NCBI GenBank assembly: GCA_016713535.1
Contig: JADJOY010000042.1
Coordinates: 14,332 to 78,331, forward strand
Source of the DNA: JADJOY01 sp016713535 [NCBI: Deltaproteobacteria bacterium]
GTDB taxonomy: Bacteria > JADJOY01
Reading direction: 5' to 3'
DNA: 64,000 nucleotides
Shown: piece after piece, positions 54,871-63,854 of the stretch
Layout of the letters: every line of letters begins with the position of its first letter
How positions within the stretch are numbered: the stretch's first letter is position 1
The notes under the pieces: generated by a model
Databases searched by the model: none
Told to the model about the DNA's origin: nothing
The model's input: only the letters and a program-made list of their open reading frames with translations
Made by a program: the position numbers and the translations under genes

Positions 54871-56352
54871 TCACAGCTCGAAGTCGATCTCGGTGAGGCT
54901 TCGCCCGGCCACTACGTCGATCACTCGACTCGGTGAGGGACCGAGGAGCGGATCCTGCGCGACGATCCGGTAGCTCCGGCCCGACTCCAACCAGCGTCGG
55001 GAGAGGGTGAATACGCCCTCCTCGGTCGTTTTCGCCGCCGCAACTCGCTGAGCGCCGAGCCACGCACTCACCTCGATACCCGATAGGGGCGCCGCCCCTT
55101 CCCGTCTGCTTCGCACCCGACCGGTGACCGCGACGAAGGCATCGCGGAGCGTCTCGAGCTCGCTCGTACCGTACCCGGCATAGGGAAATCCGGAGGTGTA
55201 CCGGGTTCCGTCTCGACTCGTGTCTCGGCTGGTCGCGACCGAGGGTTTCGTCGGTTCCACCTCGCTCCCCTCGTTCCATTCATTGAAGCTCGTGACCAGC
55301 ACGACCGGGTTGCGCGGATCGAGGAACGGGTGCGCGAGGCGCTCGATGTAGGTCGCGAGCGTGCTCCCGTCGGGCGCGCTCGGCCTCACTCGCCGTGGGA
55401 TCGGGAAATGATCGATCGCAGCGAGCCGCATCACTCGATCGTTGTAACCGGGAAGAACCTGAGGGAAGAGCACGGTCCGCGACCCGCTAGCCTCCCGGTA
55501 CCGCCGGTACAGCTTGGCGGAATCGGCGAGGAGGCGCGGAAGTCCGCGGTAACCGCGGTGCTGCTGGAACTCGCCCTCGTACAGATTGTAGGACGTGATC
55601 GCGTCGAACAGCTGCACGCGGCTGGGCACCGGTTCCCGCTGGTCCGCCTCGAGCGTGTCACCCCGCTTCACCTTCCAGAAGATCTCGTCTCCGACCAGGA
55701 AAAGATCGAAGCCGCGCTTGCGCATTCGTCTTCGGAGCTGGTGGATCGCGTCGGGATACAGACCCGTGTACGTCCGCGTGATGTAGAGCATCACGACTGG
55801 CCGACCGTCGATCCGTAGGTAGCTCGGGTTCGTGAAGTAGCGGTCAGCGATGGTATCGAAGTGACGGAGAAATTCCTCCACGGTCGCGCCACCGAAGTTG
55901 ACCGTTCCGAGCCCTGGGTGGAATGCGAGCCCCTGGGATTCGTAAAGGAGGCAGAACTTGATGTCGGCGAGGTTGCGCGCCTTCAGAAACCCCTCTTGCG
56001 CGCGACGCTCGATCTCAGGATCCTGAGGCCACCACGACAGCACGAAGAAATCGATGCCGTGCTCGGTCGCCCACCGAATGTGTTGCTCCGCGACCTTTGG
56101 ATCGAGCGAGGAGTACTTCCCGAGTACCGGCTCGATCGGCGGATCGGTGCGGTCACCGATCCAACCCAATTTCCAGTTCTCCGGGAACCACACGTAGTAG
56201 TACGCGCCGACCAGGGTCCGCGACCACGCGTCGTGCACGCGGCTGGCGAGCTGACGCGGCAGGACGAGAGCCGTGGCCGCCGCAAGCACCACGACGGCTA
56301 GCAGGAACCTACGGACGGCTCGGGCGGCTCGCGCGGGACGTGGACGGATCAT
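54871..56352 (-). CDS. GH99-like glycoside hydrolase with C-terminal Cna-B-like domain
   Basis: A 493-residue exported enzyme. It has an N-terminal membrane anchor (FLLAVVVLAAATALVLP), then a GH99-type TIM barrel: VGAYYYVWFPENW, HGIDFFVLSWWPQDPEIE, and SFNEWNEGSEVEPTK, the conserved carboxylate motif of the family. GH99 enzymes are endo-alpha-mannosidases/mannanases in eukaryotes and gut bacteria; GH99-like domains also occur in polysaccharide biosynthesis (WbsX). A C-terminal beta domain (SGIEVSAWLGAQRVAAAKT) resembles Cna-B. It is cotranscribed with a GT-C gene, suggesting that it trims or remodels the same glycan. Confidence 0.5.
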   Translation of the reverse strand: MIRPRPARAARAVRRFLLAVVVLAAATALVLPRQLASRVHDAWSRTLVGAYYYVWFPENWKLGWIGDRTDPPIEPVLGKYSSLDPKVAEQHIRWATEHGIDFFVLSWWPQDPEIERRAQEGFLKARNLADIKFCLLYESQGLAFHPGLGTVNFGGATVEEFLRHFDTIADRYFTNPSYLRIDGRPVVMLYITRTYTGLYPDAIHQLRRRMRKRGFDLFLVGDEIFWKVKRGDTLEADQREPVPSRVQLFDAITSYNLYEGEFQQHRGYRGLPRLLADSAKLYRRYREASGSRTVLFPQVLPGYNDRVMRLAAIDHFPIPRRVRPSAPDGSTLATYIERLAHPFLDPRNPVVLVTSFNEWNEGSEVEPTKPSVATSRDTSRDGTRYTSGFPYAGYGTSELETLRDAFVAVTGRVRSRREGAAPLSGIEVSAWLGAQRVAAAKTTEEGVFTLSRRWLESGRSYRIVAQDPLLGPSPSRVIDVVAGRSLTEIDFEL

Positions 56353-56535
56353 GCGTGATCCCCGCCTCCTCAGCTTCCTGCGGGTCGCGCTTCATGGTCC
56401 ATTCGAGCTCGCCCCGTCAACCGCTGCGTCAGCACTCGCACCGGTTGACGGATGTCGGGTCGCCCGCTAACTCGCAGATCACGCAGCAGCGCCGGCCACG
56501 GATCGTGACCGGAAGCGCGTCGAGGTGCCAATCAC

Positions 56536-57594
56536 GTGGACGATCGTCGAGGCTTCACCTACCGCGACGCCGGAGTCGACGTCGAGGCTGCGGAGGATCT
56601 GATCGGACAGTTCAGGGCGCTGGCTGCCGCAAGCCGCCGTCCTGAGGTCATCGGCGACCTCGGCGGGTTCGGCGCGCTGTTCCGGTTCGACGCGAAGCGC
56701 TATCGCGACCCGGTGCTGGTCTCCTCCACGGATGGAGTCGGGACCAAGCTGCGGATCGCCTTCCAGATGGGCCGGCACGACACCGTCGGCATCGATCTCG
56801 TCGCGATGGTCGTGAACGACCTGATCCCACAAGGCGCAGAGCCCCTGTTCTTCCTCGACTACTTCGCGACCGGGCTCCTCGAGGCTGGCGTTGCCGAAGC
56901 GGTCGTCGCCGGAATCAACGCGGGATGCCGAGAGGCCGGTTGCGCGCTGATCGGCGGCGAGACCGCCGAGATGCCCGATTCCTATCCGCCCGGTGAATAC
57001 GACCTCGCCGGCTTCGCGGTCGGCGCGGTGGAACGAGACCGGATTCCGTCTCCGGCCGGCGTCACCGCCGGAGACGTCGTGCTAGGCCTGCCGTCCAGCG
57101 GGCTTCACTCCAACGGTTATTCGCTGGTTCGGCGGGTCCTCTTCGAGTTCCACAAGCTCGATCCGTTTGCCTCGGTGGCCAGTCTCGGCCCGGAGCGGCT
57201 CGGCGACCTGGTGCTGACCCCGACGAGGATCTATTGCCGCGCGGTGCTGGCGGCGTTCGAGACCGGCGCGGTGCGAGGCGCAGCCCACATCACCGGTGGA
57301 AGCTTCGCCAAGAAACTCCCCCGCGCGCTGCCGGCACACCTCGCCGCGCGAATCGATCGCCGGGCTTGGACGCCGCCCCCCATCTTCCGTTTCCTGGTCG
57401 AGAAGGGTGTCGACGCCGAGGAGGCCTGGCGCACCTTCAACATGGGCATCGGAATGGTCTTGATCGTGCCACGCGAGCGGAGCGACGAGATCGTCACTTT
57501 GCTCGAGCGTGTCGGCGAGGAGTCCGTCCGGATCGGGGAACTCGTTCCGAGAGCCTCGCCCGACGAACCGATCGAATGGCTGGGCCAACCGTGA
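56536..57594 (+). CDS. purM: Phosphoribosylformylglycinamidine cyclo-ligase
   Basis: AIR synthetase of 352 residues, fifth step of purine synthesis. GFTYRDAGVDVEAAEDLIGQ, VLVSSTDGVGTKLRIAF, GIDLVAMVVNDLIPQGAEPL, GGETAEMPDSYPPGEYDLAG, GLPSSGLHSNGYSL and TFNMGIGM are all standard. GTG 56536 places the family N-terminus correctly. The stop TGA is inside the GTGA start of purN, so the pair is translationally coupled, as in many bacteria. Confidence 0.5.
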   Translation: MDDRRGFTYRDAGVDVEAAEDLIGQFRALAAASRRPEVIGDLGGFGALFRFDAKRYRDPVLVSSTDGVGTKLRIAFQMGRHDTVGIDLVAMVVNDLIPQGAEPLFFLDYFATGLLEAGVAEAVVAGINAGCREAGCALIGGETAEMPDSYPPGEYDLAGFAVGAVERDRIPSPAGVTAGDVVLGLPSSGLHSNGYSLVRRVLFEFHKLDPFASVASLGPERLGDLVLTPTRIYCRAVLAAFETGAVRGAAHITGGSFAKKLPRALPAHLAARIDRRAWTPPPIFRFLVEKGVDAEEAWRTFNMGIGMVLIVPRERSDEIVTLLERVGEESVRIGELVPRASPDEPIEWLGQP

Positions 57595-58262
57595 GCCGGC
57601 GAAGGCTCACCCTCGGGGTGTTGATCTCGGGCAGCGGAACCAACCTCCAGGCGATCCTCGACCAGATCGCCGACGGACGCCTGACCTGTACGATCGGCGT
57701 CGTGCTGAGCAACGATGCAGGCGCCAAGGGCCTGGACCGAGCGCGAGCCGCCGCGGTGCCCGTGGTCGTGGTTCCCCACCGGGGATTCGCGAGCAGGGAG
57801 GATTTCGAGAGAACCGTGACCGAGGAGCTCGAGCGTCACTCGGTGGAACTGGTGATACTCGCCGGCTTCATGCGAGTCCTCAGTCCCTGGTTCGTACGCC
57901 GTTGGTCGAGCCGCCTCGTGAACATTCATCCGGCACTACTGCCCGCGTTTCCGGGGGTTCACGGCCAGAAGCAGGCATTCGACTACGGAGTTCGGTTCGC
58001 AGGATGTACGGTCCACTTCGTCGACGAAGGAACCGACACCGGACCGATCATCGCTCAGGCAGTGGTCCCGGTCATACCGGACGACGACGAGGATGCGCTC
58101 GCTGCGCGCATCCTGGCGGCCGAGCACCGCATCTTGCCGCAAGCGATTCAATGGATAGCCGACGGGCGCGTCCGGGTCGTAGGTCGACGAGTCTGGGTGG
58201 AGGGAGTCCGACCCGGGAGCGACGACGCACGCTTCAACCCGGCGCTCGACACATCCCGGTGA
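57591..58262 (+). CDS. purN: Phosphoribosylglycinamide formyltransferase
   Basis: GAR transformylase of 223 residues, third step of purine synthesis; uses 10-formyl-tetrahydrofolate. GVLISGSGTNLQAILD, LAGFMRVLSPWFV, NIHPALLPAFPGVHGQKQAF (catalytic Asn-His) and FVDEGTDTGPIIAQAVV (catalytic Asp) are intact. GTG 57591 overlaps purM. It ends with a short extension GVRPGSDDARFNP. Confidence 0.5.
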   Translation: MSRRRLTLGVLISGSGTNLQAILDQIADGRLTCTIGVVLSNDAGAKGLDRARAAAVPVVVVPHRGFASREDFERTVTEELERHSVELVILAGFMRVLSPWFVRRWSSRLVNIHPALLPAFPGVHGQKQAFDYGVRFAGCTVHFVDEGTDTGPIIAQAVVPVIPDDDEDALAARILAAEHRILPQAIQWIADGRVRVVGRRVWVEGVRPGSDDARFNPALDTSR

Positions 58263-58306
58263 TCGCGGAGCGTGCCGCTCCACCCGACGTCACGAGGCAA
58301 ACCGCC

Positions 58307-58636
58307 ATGAAGATCCCGCCCGCCGTCATCCGGGTTCAGGCACCCGCAACCCATTTCGGTAGTGACGACCGCTCGGTGCCCTGCGTGATCGCAGGACAGG
58401 CACCAGTTCTTGCGCAAGCAATCCCGATCGAGGAATTCGTCGTCGAGCAGGTGAACTTCCGTGTCGAAGGCGACGTCCTGGTGATCGACGATCCTCGCAT
58501 CACCTTCGACCCCCTGCGGAGCCTGCGGATCGACGACGCTCTCGACGTCGGGTTCAGCTCGCGTCCCGCCGACGGGATCATCGCGCTCGCCTGGGACGAC
58601 TTCCTGACCCGACAGGCCGCAAGCGCTCGAGCCTGA
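58307..58636 (+). CDS. Small conserved-looking protein of unknown function
   Basis: A 109-residue protein with no family I recognise. It is rich in Val/Asp/Ile segments (FVVEQVNFRVEGDVLVIDDP, FDPLRSLRIDDALDVGFSS) that suggest a compact beta structure. ATG 58307 lies 44 bp after purN, so it may be cotranscribed. No signal peptide or membrane helix is seen. Confidence 0.5.
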   Translation: MKIPPAVIRVQAPATHFGSDDRSVPCVIAGQAPVLAQAIPIEEFVVEQVNFRVEGDVLVIDDPRITFDPLRSLRIDDALDVGFSSRPADGIIALAWDDFLTRQAASARA

Positions 58637-58754
58637 GCTTCACCCGCCGGACGCGCGGCAGCCTCCTGTGCGAGGCGGGTAAGCCTCCGAGTGGCCCGCT
58701 CGCCCGCCCTCCCCTGCCGCGAGGGGGGGGACCGCGGTCAGGCGCTCGCGTCGA

Positions 58755-58994
58755 TCAATCGTCGAGGTCCATGGCACTCGACGCCCCACTATCGCCGTCG
58801 GCGCTCTCGCCACGAGCAGCGAGCTTGCCAACCCGCGCGCTGGTGATCTGGTCGTAGTTGACCCAGTCGGCGTCCTCCGTCAGGTCCTGCAGACCCGACA
58901 ACTGCTTGTCGATGTCGGCGCGCGAGATCTGACGGTCCTTGAGGTTACGATCGAGCATACGGATGTCGAACCGCTTCTCGTCTTCGGTCTTCAT
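58755..58994 (-). CDS. Small acidic protein of unknown function
   Basis: A 79-residue protein. MKTEDEKRFDIRMLDRNLKD and DIDKQLSGLQDLTEDADWVN resemble small proteins common in Myxococcota-like genomes (RNLKDG...DKxLxxLPD pattern). It has a good GAAGGAAAG ribosome site, and a charged, likely helical N-terminus and a Ser/Asp-rich tail. Function unknown; it is divergent from rpmB. Confidence 0.5.
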   Translation of the reverse strand: MKTEDEKRFDIRMLDRNLKDRQISRADIDKQLSGLQDLTEDADWVNYDQITSARVGKLAARGESADGDSGASSAMDLDD

Positions 58995-59073
58995 AGCGAG
59001 GTCTTTCCTTCGGGGGTGACCACCCGACCGGATGAACCGGCGGCTCGAGCGGTGGTCGAAACGCCGGTCCGCC

Positions 59074-59102
59074 TTGATCGATGATCAGTCGGATGTTAGG
59101 GT
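59074..59102 (+). promoter_or_regulatory. Possible promoter of rpmB
   Basis: TTGATC, 17-bp spacer and TAGGGT, 33 bp before the rpmB start, with a T7 run in the leader (59113-59119). Moderate-to-weak match. Confidence 0.5.
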
Positions 59103-59135
59103 TTGTGTTCGGTTTTTTTCCGGAGGGTTTCCAAC

Positions 59136-59323
59136 ATGCGCGCCTGTGAAATTTGTGGCAAGAGCTATCTCAAGGGACGGCAGGTCAGCCACTCCCACAT
59201 TCGGACGATCAAGCGCTCGCAACCGAATCTCAAGAGCGTTCGGGTTCAGCTCCGGAGCGCGTTGCCCGGATGCGTGTGTGTACCGGCTGCATCCGTTCGG
59301 GTCGCGTCAAGAAGGCTGCCTAA
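59136..59323 (+). CDS. rpmB: 50S ribosomal protein L28, zinc-binding type (frameshifted)
   Basis: A 62-residue L28 when repaired. MRACEICGKSYLKGRQVSHS gives the first CxxC and SHSHIRTIKRSQPNLKSVRV the conserved core. The frame then breaks near 59252; one extra base gives MRVCTGCIRSGRVKKAA and a TAA at 59321, restoring the second CxxC and the usual length. A strong GGAGGG ribosome site precedes the ATG. Because this is normally essential, the frameshift is almost certainly not real in the organism. Confidence 0.5.
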
Positions 59324-59352
59324 CTCCTCGCCTCGATCGCGACTGGCCTGCC

Positions 59353-59371
59353 GTCCGCCCGACGGGCGGAC
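59353..59371. terminator. Possible terminator hairpin after rpmB
   Basis: GTCCGCCC-GAC-GGGCGGAC: perfect 8-bp stem and 3-base loop between the ends of rpmB and ridA. No T tract follows on either strand, so it is a weak intrinsic terminator at best. Confidence 0.5.
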
Positions 59372-59384
59372 TCCCGAGGGTCCG

Positions 59385-59768
59385 TCAGCGGTCCGAGCAG
59401 ACCGCGATCACTTCCAGCTCGATCCGGGCTCCACGCGGCAACGCGGCTACCTGAACCGTCGAGCGCGCCGGCCGGTGGTCGCCGAGAAAACTGCCGTACA
59501 GTTCGTTCACGGTGGCGAAGTCAGCAAGGTCGGTCAGGAAGATCGTTGCCTTGGCGATCGCGCTCGCGTCGACGCCTGCGGCGGCGAGCACGGCTCGGAG
59601 GTTCTCCAGAACCCTCGTGGTCTGCTCTCGGATCCCGCCCGGCACCAAGTCGCCGGTGGCGGGATCCAGTGGGATCTGGCCGGACAGGAAGAGAAGGTTC
59701 CCGGCTCGGACCGCTTGCGAATACGGCCCGATGGCACGAGGCGCGAGGTCCGTGTGCACGATGTCCAT
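59385..59768 (-). CDS. ridA: RidA-family reactive intermediate deaminase
   Basis: A 127-residue RidA/YjgF/UK114 protein that hydrolyses reactive enamines/imines from PLP enzymes. APRAIGPYSQAVRAGNLLFL, SGQIPLDPATG, TTRVLENLRAVLAAAGVD and PARSTVQVAALPRGARIELEV carry the conserved Tyr, Arg and Glu positions. ATG 59768 is 13 bp from the divergent start of the outer-membrane barrel gene. The presence of a class IV aminotransferase in the window is compatible but not linked. Confidence 0.5.
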   Translation of the reverse strand: MDIVHTDLAPRAIGPYSQAVRAGNLLFLSGQIPLDPATGDLVPGGIREQTTRVLENLRAVLAAAGVDASAIAKATIFLTDLADFATVNELYGSFLGDHRPARSTVQVAALPRGARIELEVIAVCSDR

Positions 59769-59780
59769 GGCGGCGTCGGT

Positions 59781-61426
59781 ATGACACGCCGCCCTCCCCG
59801 GCGCAAGCGCGGGTGGTCGAGTGGTGCACTCGGGGCCATCGCCATGGTCGGAATGCTGCTCGTTCCGAAGTTTGGACCGGCAGCCGACGTGCCGGGTGAT
59901 CGCATCCGTCACGTCGATGTCCAGATCCGGCCGATCTTCGACCCGACCGACGATTCCACCTTTGCCGGGTTCCCCTACTCCTGGGTCAATACGCTCAAGC
60001 TTCCTACGTACGATTACGTCGTGCGCGACGAGGTGCTGCTTCGCCCCGGCGACACCGTGGACGAGCGCCTGCTCCGGGAAAGCGAGCGCAATCTCCGCTC
60101 ACTCGGCTATCTCCGGGAGGTCCGCGTCGAGGTCGTCCCGGTGGAGCCGGCTGGGTCGATCTGCGCGTGGTCGCTCAGGAGACATGGACCTTCCAGCCTC
60201 AGTTCAATGTGGCCGGGGGCGGTGGTCGCATCGTGGGCACCGGTGGCCTCCAGGAGAACGATTTCCTCGGCCTCGGCAAGCAGATGCGCGCCTTCTACAC
60301 CCACGACGTGGAGCGCGACCAGATCCAGCTCCAGTACATCGATCCACGGATCCTGCGCTCACGGTACAAGACCGCGCTCGAGTTCGATCAGCTCACCGAT
60401 GGCCGGTTTCGCTACGCGTCCTTCGAGCGTCCTTTCTTCTCGTACGACACTCGCATCGCATACGGCGCTTCCGGCTTCGACAACTCTTCGACCGACCACC
60501 TCTACGACCAAGGTGACACGGTTCGTGAGTGGCGGCACGCCGAGCGTGCGGTGGCGGCGACGTTCGGCTGGCGCGCAAACACGGCCGCTTCCGTCGCACA
60601 CCGATTGATCGGCTCGTACAACTTCCACGAGGACGAGTTCGCCGAGCTCGAGGTCGATCCGAGCGAACCGTTGCCCGAGGACCGGCGCCGGAGCGGTGTC
60701 GGGCTGACCTGGCAATGGGTCGAGGACGATTTCGTGATGCGTCGGAACATCCGCTCGTTCGGTGTGCAGGAGGACTATGCGCTCGGCTGGAACTCGAGTG
60801 TCGGGTTCGGAGTCCAGCCCGAAGCGCTGGGGTCCGCGTTCGACACTCAGTCCTTCGCTGCGACCTGGCACCATGGGCTCGCCACCGAACACCTGATCGT
60901 TCTGGTCGATCTCGGGCTGTCGTCGAGGATCCACGACGCCCGAACCGAGAACCTGGTCGGGAGCTGGTGGACCGAGGCCTACCTCACCGGCCTCCCTCGG
61001 CAGACGATCGCGTTCGAGTGGCGTGGCGAGGTCACTCACGACCGCGATGCCGAGGACCGCTTCGTGCTGGGCGGACTCAACGGGCTGCGCGGCTACCCGG
61101 ATCGCTTCGTCAACGGCGATGGCGGCACGCTCGTGCACCTGGAAGACCGAATCTTCATCTGGGACCGGATCCTCGGGCTCGCCTCGCTCGGCACGGTCGC
61201 GTTCTACGATGCGGCGCTTCCCATCGACGAAGATCGGCCGGTGCAGATCGCTGCCATCAAGCAGTCGGTCGGCGTCGGCCTGCGCGTCGGGCTACCAGCC
61301 TCCGCGATCGGGAAGGTCCTGCGGCTCGACGTAGGATTCGCGCTCAATTCGACCGGCGACGAGCCACGTCTCAACGTCTCGTTCGGCACCGGGCAGGTGT
61401 TCGATCTCCCAACTCGTTTGCGCTAG
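59781..61426 (+). CDS. BamA/TamA (Omp85)-type outer-membrane protein (frameshifted)
   Basis: An outer-membrane protein of about 547 residues. A signal peptide (GALGAIAMVGMLLVPKFGPA) is followed by one POTRA-like domain (RDEVLLRPGDTVDERLLRES, LRSLGYLREVRVEVVPV). After a single-base deletion in GGG near 60154 (VDLRVVAQETWTFQPQFN continues it), a beta-barrel follows: GGLQENDFLGLGKQMRA, FERPFFSYDTRIAYGAS, and the conserved GGLNGLRGYPDRFVNGD that corresponds to the VRGF-type motif of Omp85 strand 16 loop. With only one POTRA it is not the main BamA; a surface antigen D15-type insertase or two-partner transporter is more likely. Confidence 0.5.
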
Positions 61427-61478
61427 GGCGAGACGAAGTCACCCGCAACACGAGCCCTCGCGCGCAGGAGCGTTGCTC

Positions 61479-62922
61479 ATGACCCAGAATCCGATCGATG
61501 GCTCGCCCGCGGCCGCGCTCGCGCACGCCTTCCGGCCGTTCGCCGAGAAGATGCAACGCGAGCAGCTCCCCGACGTGGCGATCCGCGCGTTCCAGCGCGC
61601 CTATGGCCTGCTTCGCTCGGGCGCGAAATTGCTCGTGTCGGAGTCCGACATTCGTCCGGTCGAATCCGTCCCGTCTCTCGCCGACCTGTCGAAGTACCAC
61701 GACCGGGGCCTCGAAGCTCTCGCTTCGACCGCCCTCGTCAAGCTCAACGGTGGCCTCGGCACATCGATGGGCCTCGACGGTCCGAAGTCCCTGATCGAAG
61801 TTCGGCCAGGCCTCACCTTCCTGGACATCGTCGCCCGACAGGTAGAGGCGCTCGCACGAAATCGCGGCACTCGCGTCCCGCTCGTGCTGATGAACAGCTT
61901 CCGCACCGAAGCCGAAAGTCTCGCGCGCCTGTCCGCGTACCCCGGCCTATCGGGTTCGATCCGGCCCAGCTTCCTTCAGCACAAGGTGCCCAAGGTGGAC
62001 GCTCACGAGCTCCGCCCGGCGAGCCGTCCCACGGATCCCGAGCTCGAATGGTGCCCTCCCGGACACGGCGACCTATACGCCGCGATCGTGACGTCCGGGG
62101 TGCTCGAGGAGTTCCTCCACGCCGGCATCCGCTGGGTCTTCGTCTCGAACGTCGACAACCTCGGGGCGGCGCTCGACCCGTGCATCCTCGGCTACCTCGC
62201 GTCCGAGTCGATTCCGTTCCTGATGGAGGTGACCGATCGCACGGCGGCCGATCGCAAAGGGGGGCCACCTCGCCGAGCTCCTGACGGGCCGTCTCACCCT
62301 GCGTGAGATCGCTCAGACGCCCGCCGATGAGCTCGAAGCGTTTCAGGACATCCAGCGGCATCGCTATTTCAACACCAACAACCTGTGGATCGACCTGGTG
62401 GCGTGGAAGGGGCTCTTGGCAGCGCACGACCAAATCGTCCCGTTGCCGCTGATCCGCAACGAGAAGACCGTCGACCCGGCAGACGCGCGGTGCGACCTGG
62501 TGATTCAGCTCGGGAGCGCGATGGGAGCTGCGATGGAGTTGTTCGACGGCGCTCGCGCGGTGCGAGTGCCTCGCACACGGTTCGCCGCGGTGAAAACCTG
62601 CTCGGACCTCGTGGTCGTGGGATCGGACGCTTATCTCGTCGACGACGATTACCACCTCGTTCCGAACCCGGCCCGCTCGGCACCAAGCCCACTGGTGGAG
62701 CTCGACGGGCGGTTCTACAAGCTGTACCGAGAGTTTCGAGCACGGTTTCCCGAGGGTATGCCGTCCCTCGTCGCCTGCGACCGTCTCTCGGTGCGAGGCG
62801 ACATCCGGTTCGGAGGTGGCGTCACCCTGGAAGACTCCGTCTCGGTGATCAACGACGGCGACGGCCAGGCGTCGGTGCCATCCGGCGCTCGACTTCGAGG
62901 CGAGGTGCGCCTGTCCGGCTGA
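61479..62922 (+). CDS. UTP--glucose-1-phosphate uridylyltransferase (eukaryotic UGPase type), frameshifted
   Basis: A UGPase-family protein of about 480 residues, making UDP-glucose from UTP and glucose-1-phosphate. The nucleotide-binding motif is VKLNGGLGTSMGLDGPKSLI; VLMNSFRTEAES, WCPPGHGDLYAAIVTSG and VSNVDNLGAALDP follow. The frame shifts in a G6 run (AAAGGGGGGCC, 62259-62264); one G less joins to HLAELLTGRLTLREIAQTPA and RYFNTNNLWIDLVAWKGLL, the typical C-terminal half. ATG 61479 has CAGGAG in front. UDP-glucose would feed the nearby glycosyltransferases. It lies 52 bp after the BamA-like gene. Confidence 0.5.
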
Positions 62923-62950
62923 CCGCGAACTTCCGACCTCGGCGCCTCAG

Positions 62951-63854
62951 CTAGCGGAGCCGAACGGCCACGGTGGGCTCGGTGTCTCGACGCGATCTAC
63001 CGCGCGCGGGGTCGTCCAGGTGTCCACGCGCCTCCGACAGGTTCAGCCGCACCCGGCATCCGAAATCGTCCGGGATGAAGGTCAGCCCCAACCTCAAGCG
63101 TTCACCATTCCGCACGTACGGCAGGACGCCGCTCTCGCGCCGCGCCGCGACCGAGGCAGCGCGCATCCCGGCGCACTGGCGCAGTCGCCGAACCAGCTCG
63201 CGATAAAGCGACGCATGAGGCTCGGCGATGGTCACCTCACCGCCGTCAGCCTCTGCCGTCACCCGTAGCCCCGCCGGGGTCATCCCGATCCCGATCCCCT
63301 GGGCTCCGAGGTCCAAGGCCACCCCGATCCAGGTTCGGATGAGCGGTTCGAGCGAGGCCCGAGCGTCCGCGAATGCGACGCGTCGAGTCGGCGGCGCGAC
63401 TGGCACCAAGGCGACGCTCTCAACCCGCGTAGCCCGCGGATAGAACCGATCGAGGATGCTGGCGATCGCGGGGTCGGCGGCGAGCCATGCCTCGACCGGA
63501 TGCCCCGTGAGCGCCTCGATCTCGCGCAGCGCGCGTACGTTGTGTGGGTCGCAGGTGGCCACGATGAGGGTGATCCGAATGGATTGCGATCGGCACAGCG
63601 TTCGCTTGGCGCGCGGCTTCGGACGGCACCAGCGCCAGCAGTGCGGGGTCTAGGTTCTGTTCGCGGATCAGTACGGGCCGAGTTCGCCACTGCGCCGCCA
63701 TCAGCCTCAGGAACTCGCGCTCTTCGAGGTAACCAAGGCGGATCAGCAGCGAGCCGATACGACCTCCGTCGTCCCGTTGCCAGAGCAACGCGCGATCCAC
63801 GTGGGCGGGCGTAACCAATCCTTCGTGAATCAGGATCTCGCCGAGCTTGCGCAT
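62951..63854 (-). CDS. MshEN (GspE N-terminal) domain protein without ATPase (frameshifted)
   Basis: A protein of about 300 residues. MRKLGEILIHEGLVTPAHVD, LIRLGYLEEREFLRLMAAQW and the second MshEN-like half (VPSEAARQANAVPIAIHSD ... DPHNVRALREIEALTGHPVE) match the N-terminal domain of GspE/PilB ATPases, some of which bind c-di-GMP. The frame shifts near 63575; removing one C gives SDTLIVATCDPHN. The C-terminal 110 residues align in position with the first part of the ATPase core (LGAQGIGIGMTPAGLRVTAEA) but lack Walker A. A regulatory or structural role in pilus or secretion assembly is possible. AGGAGG precedes ATG 63854. Confidence 0.5.

Noticed and set aside
56353-56535. Purine riboswitch before purM
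   Set aside because: No conserved purine-riboswitch core seen in the 183 bp, and no paired stems of that kind.
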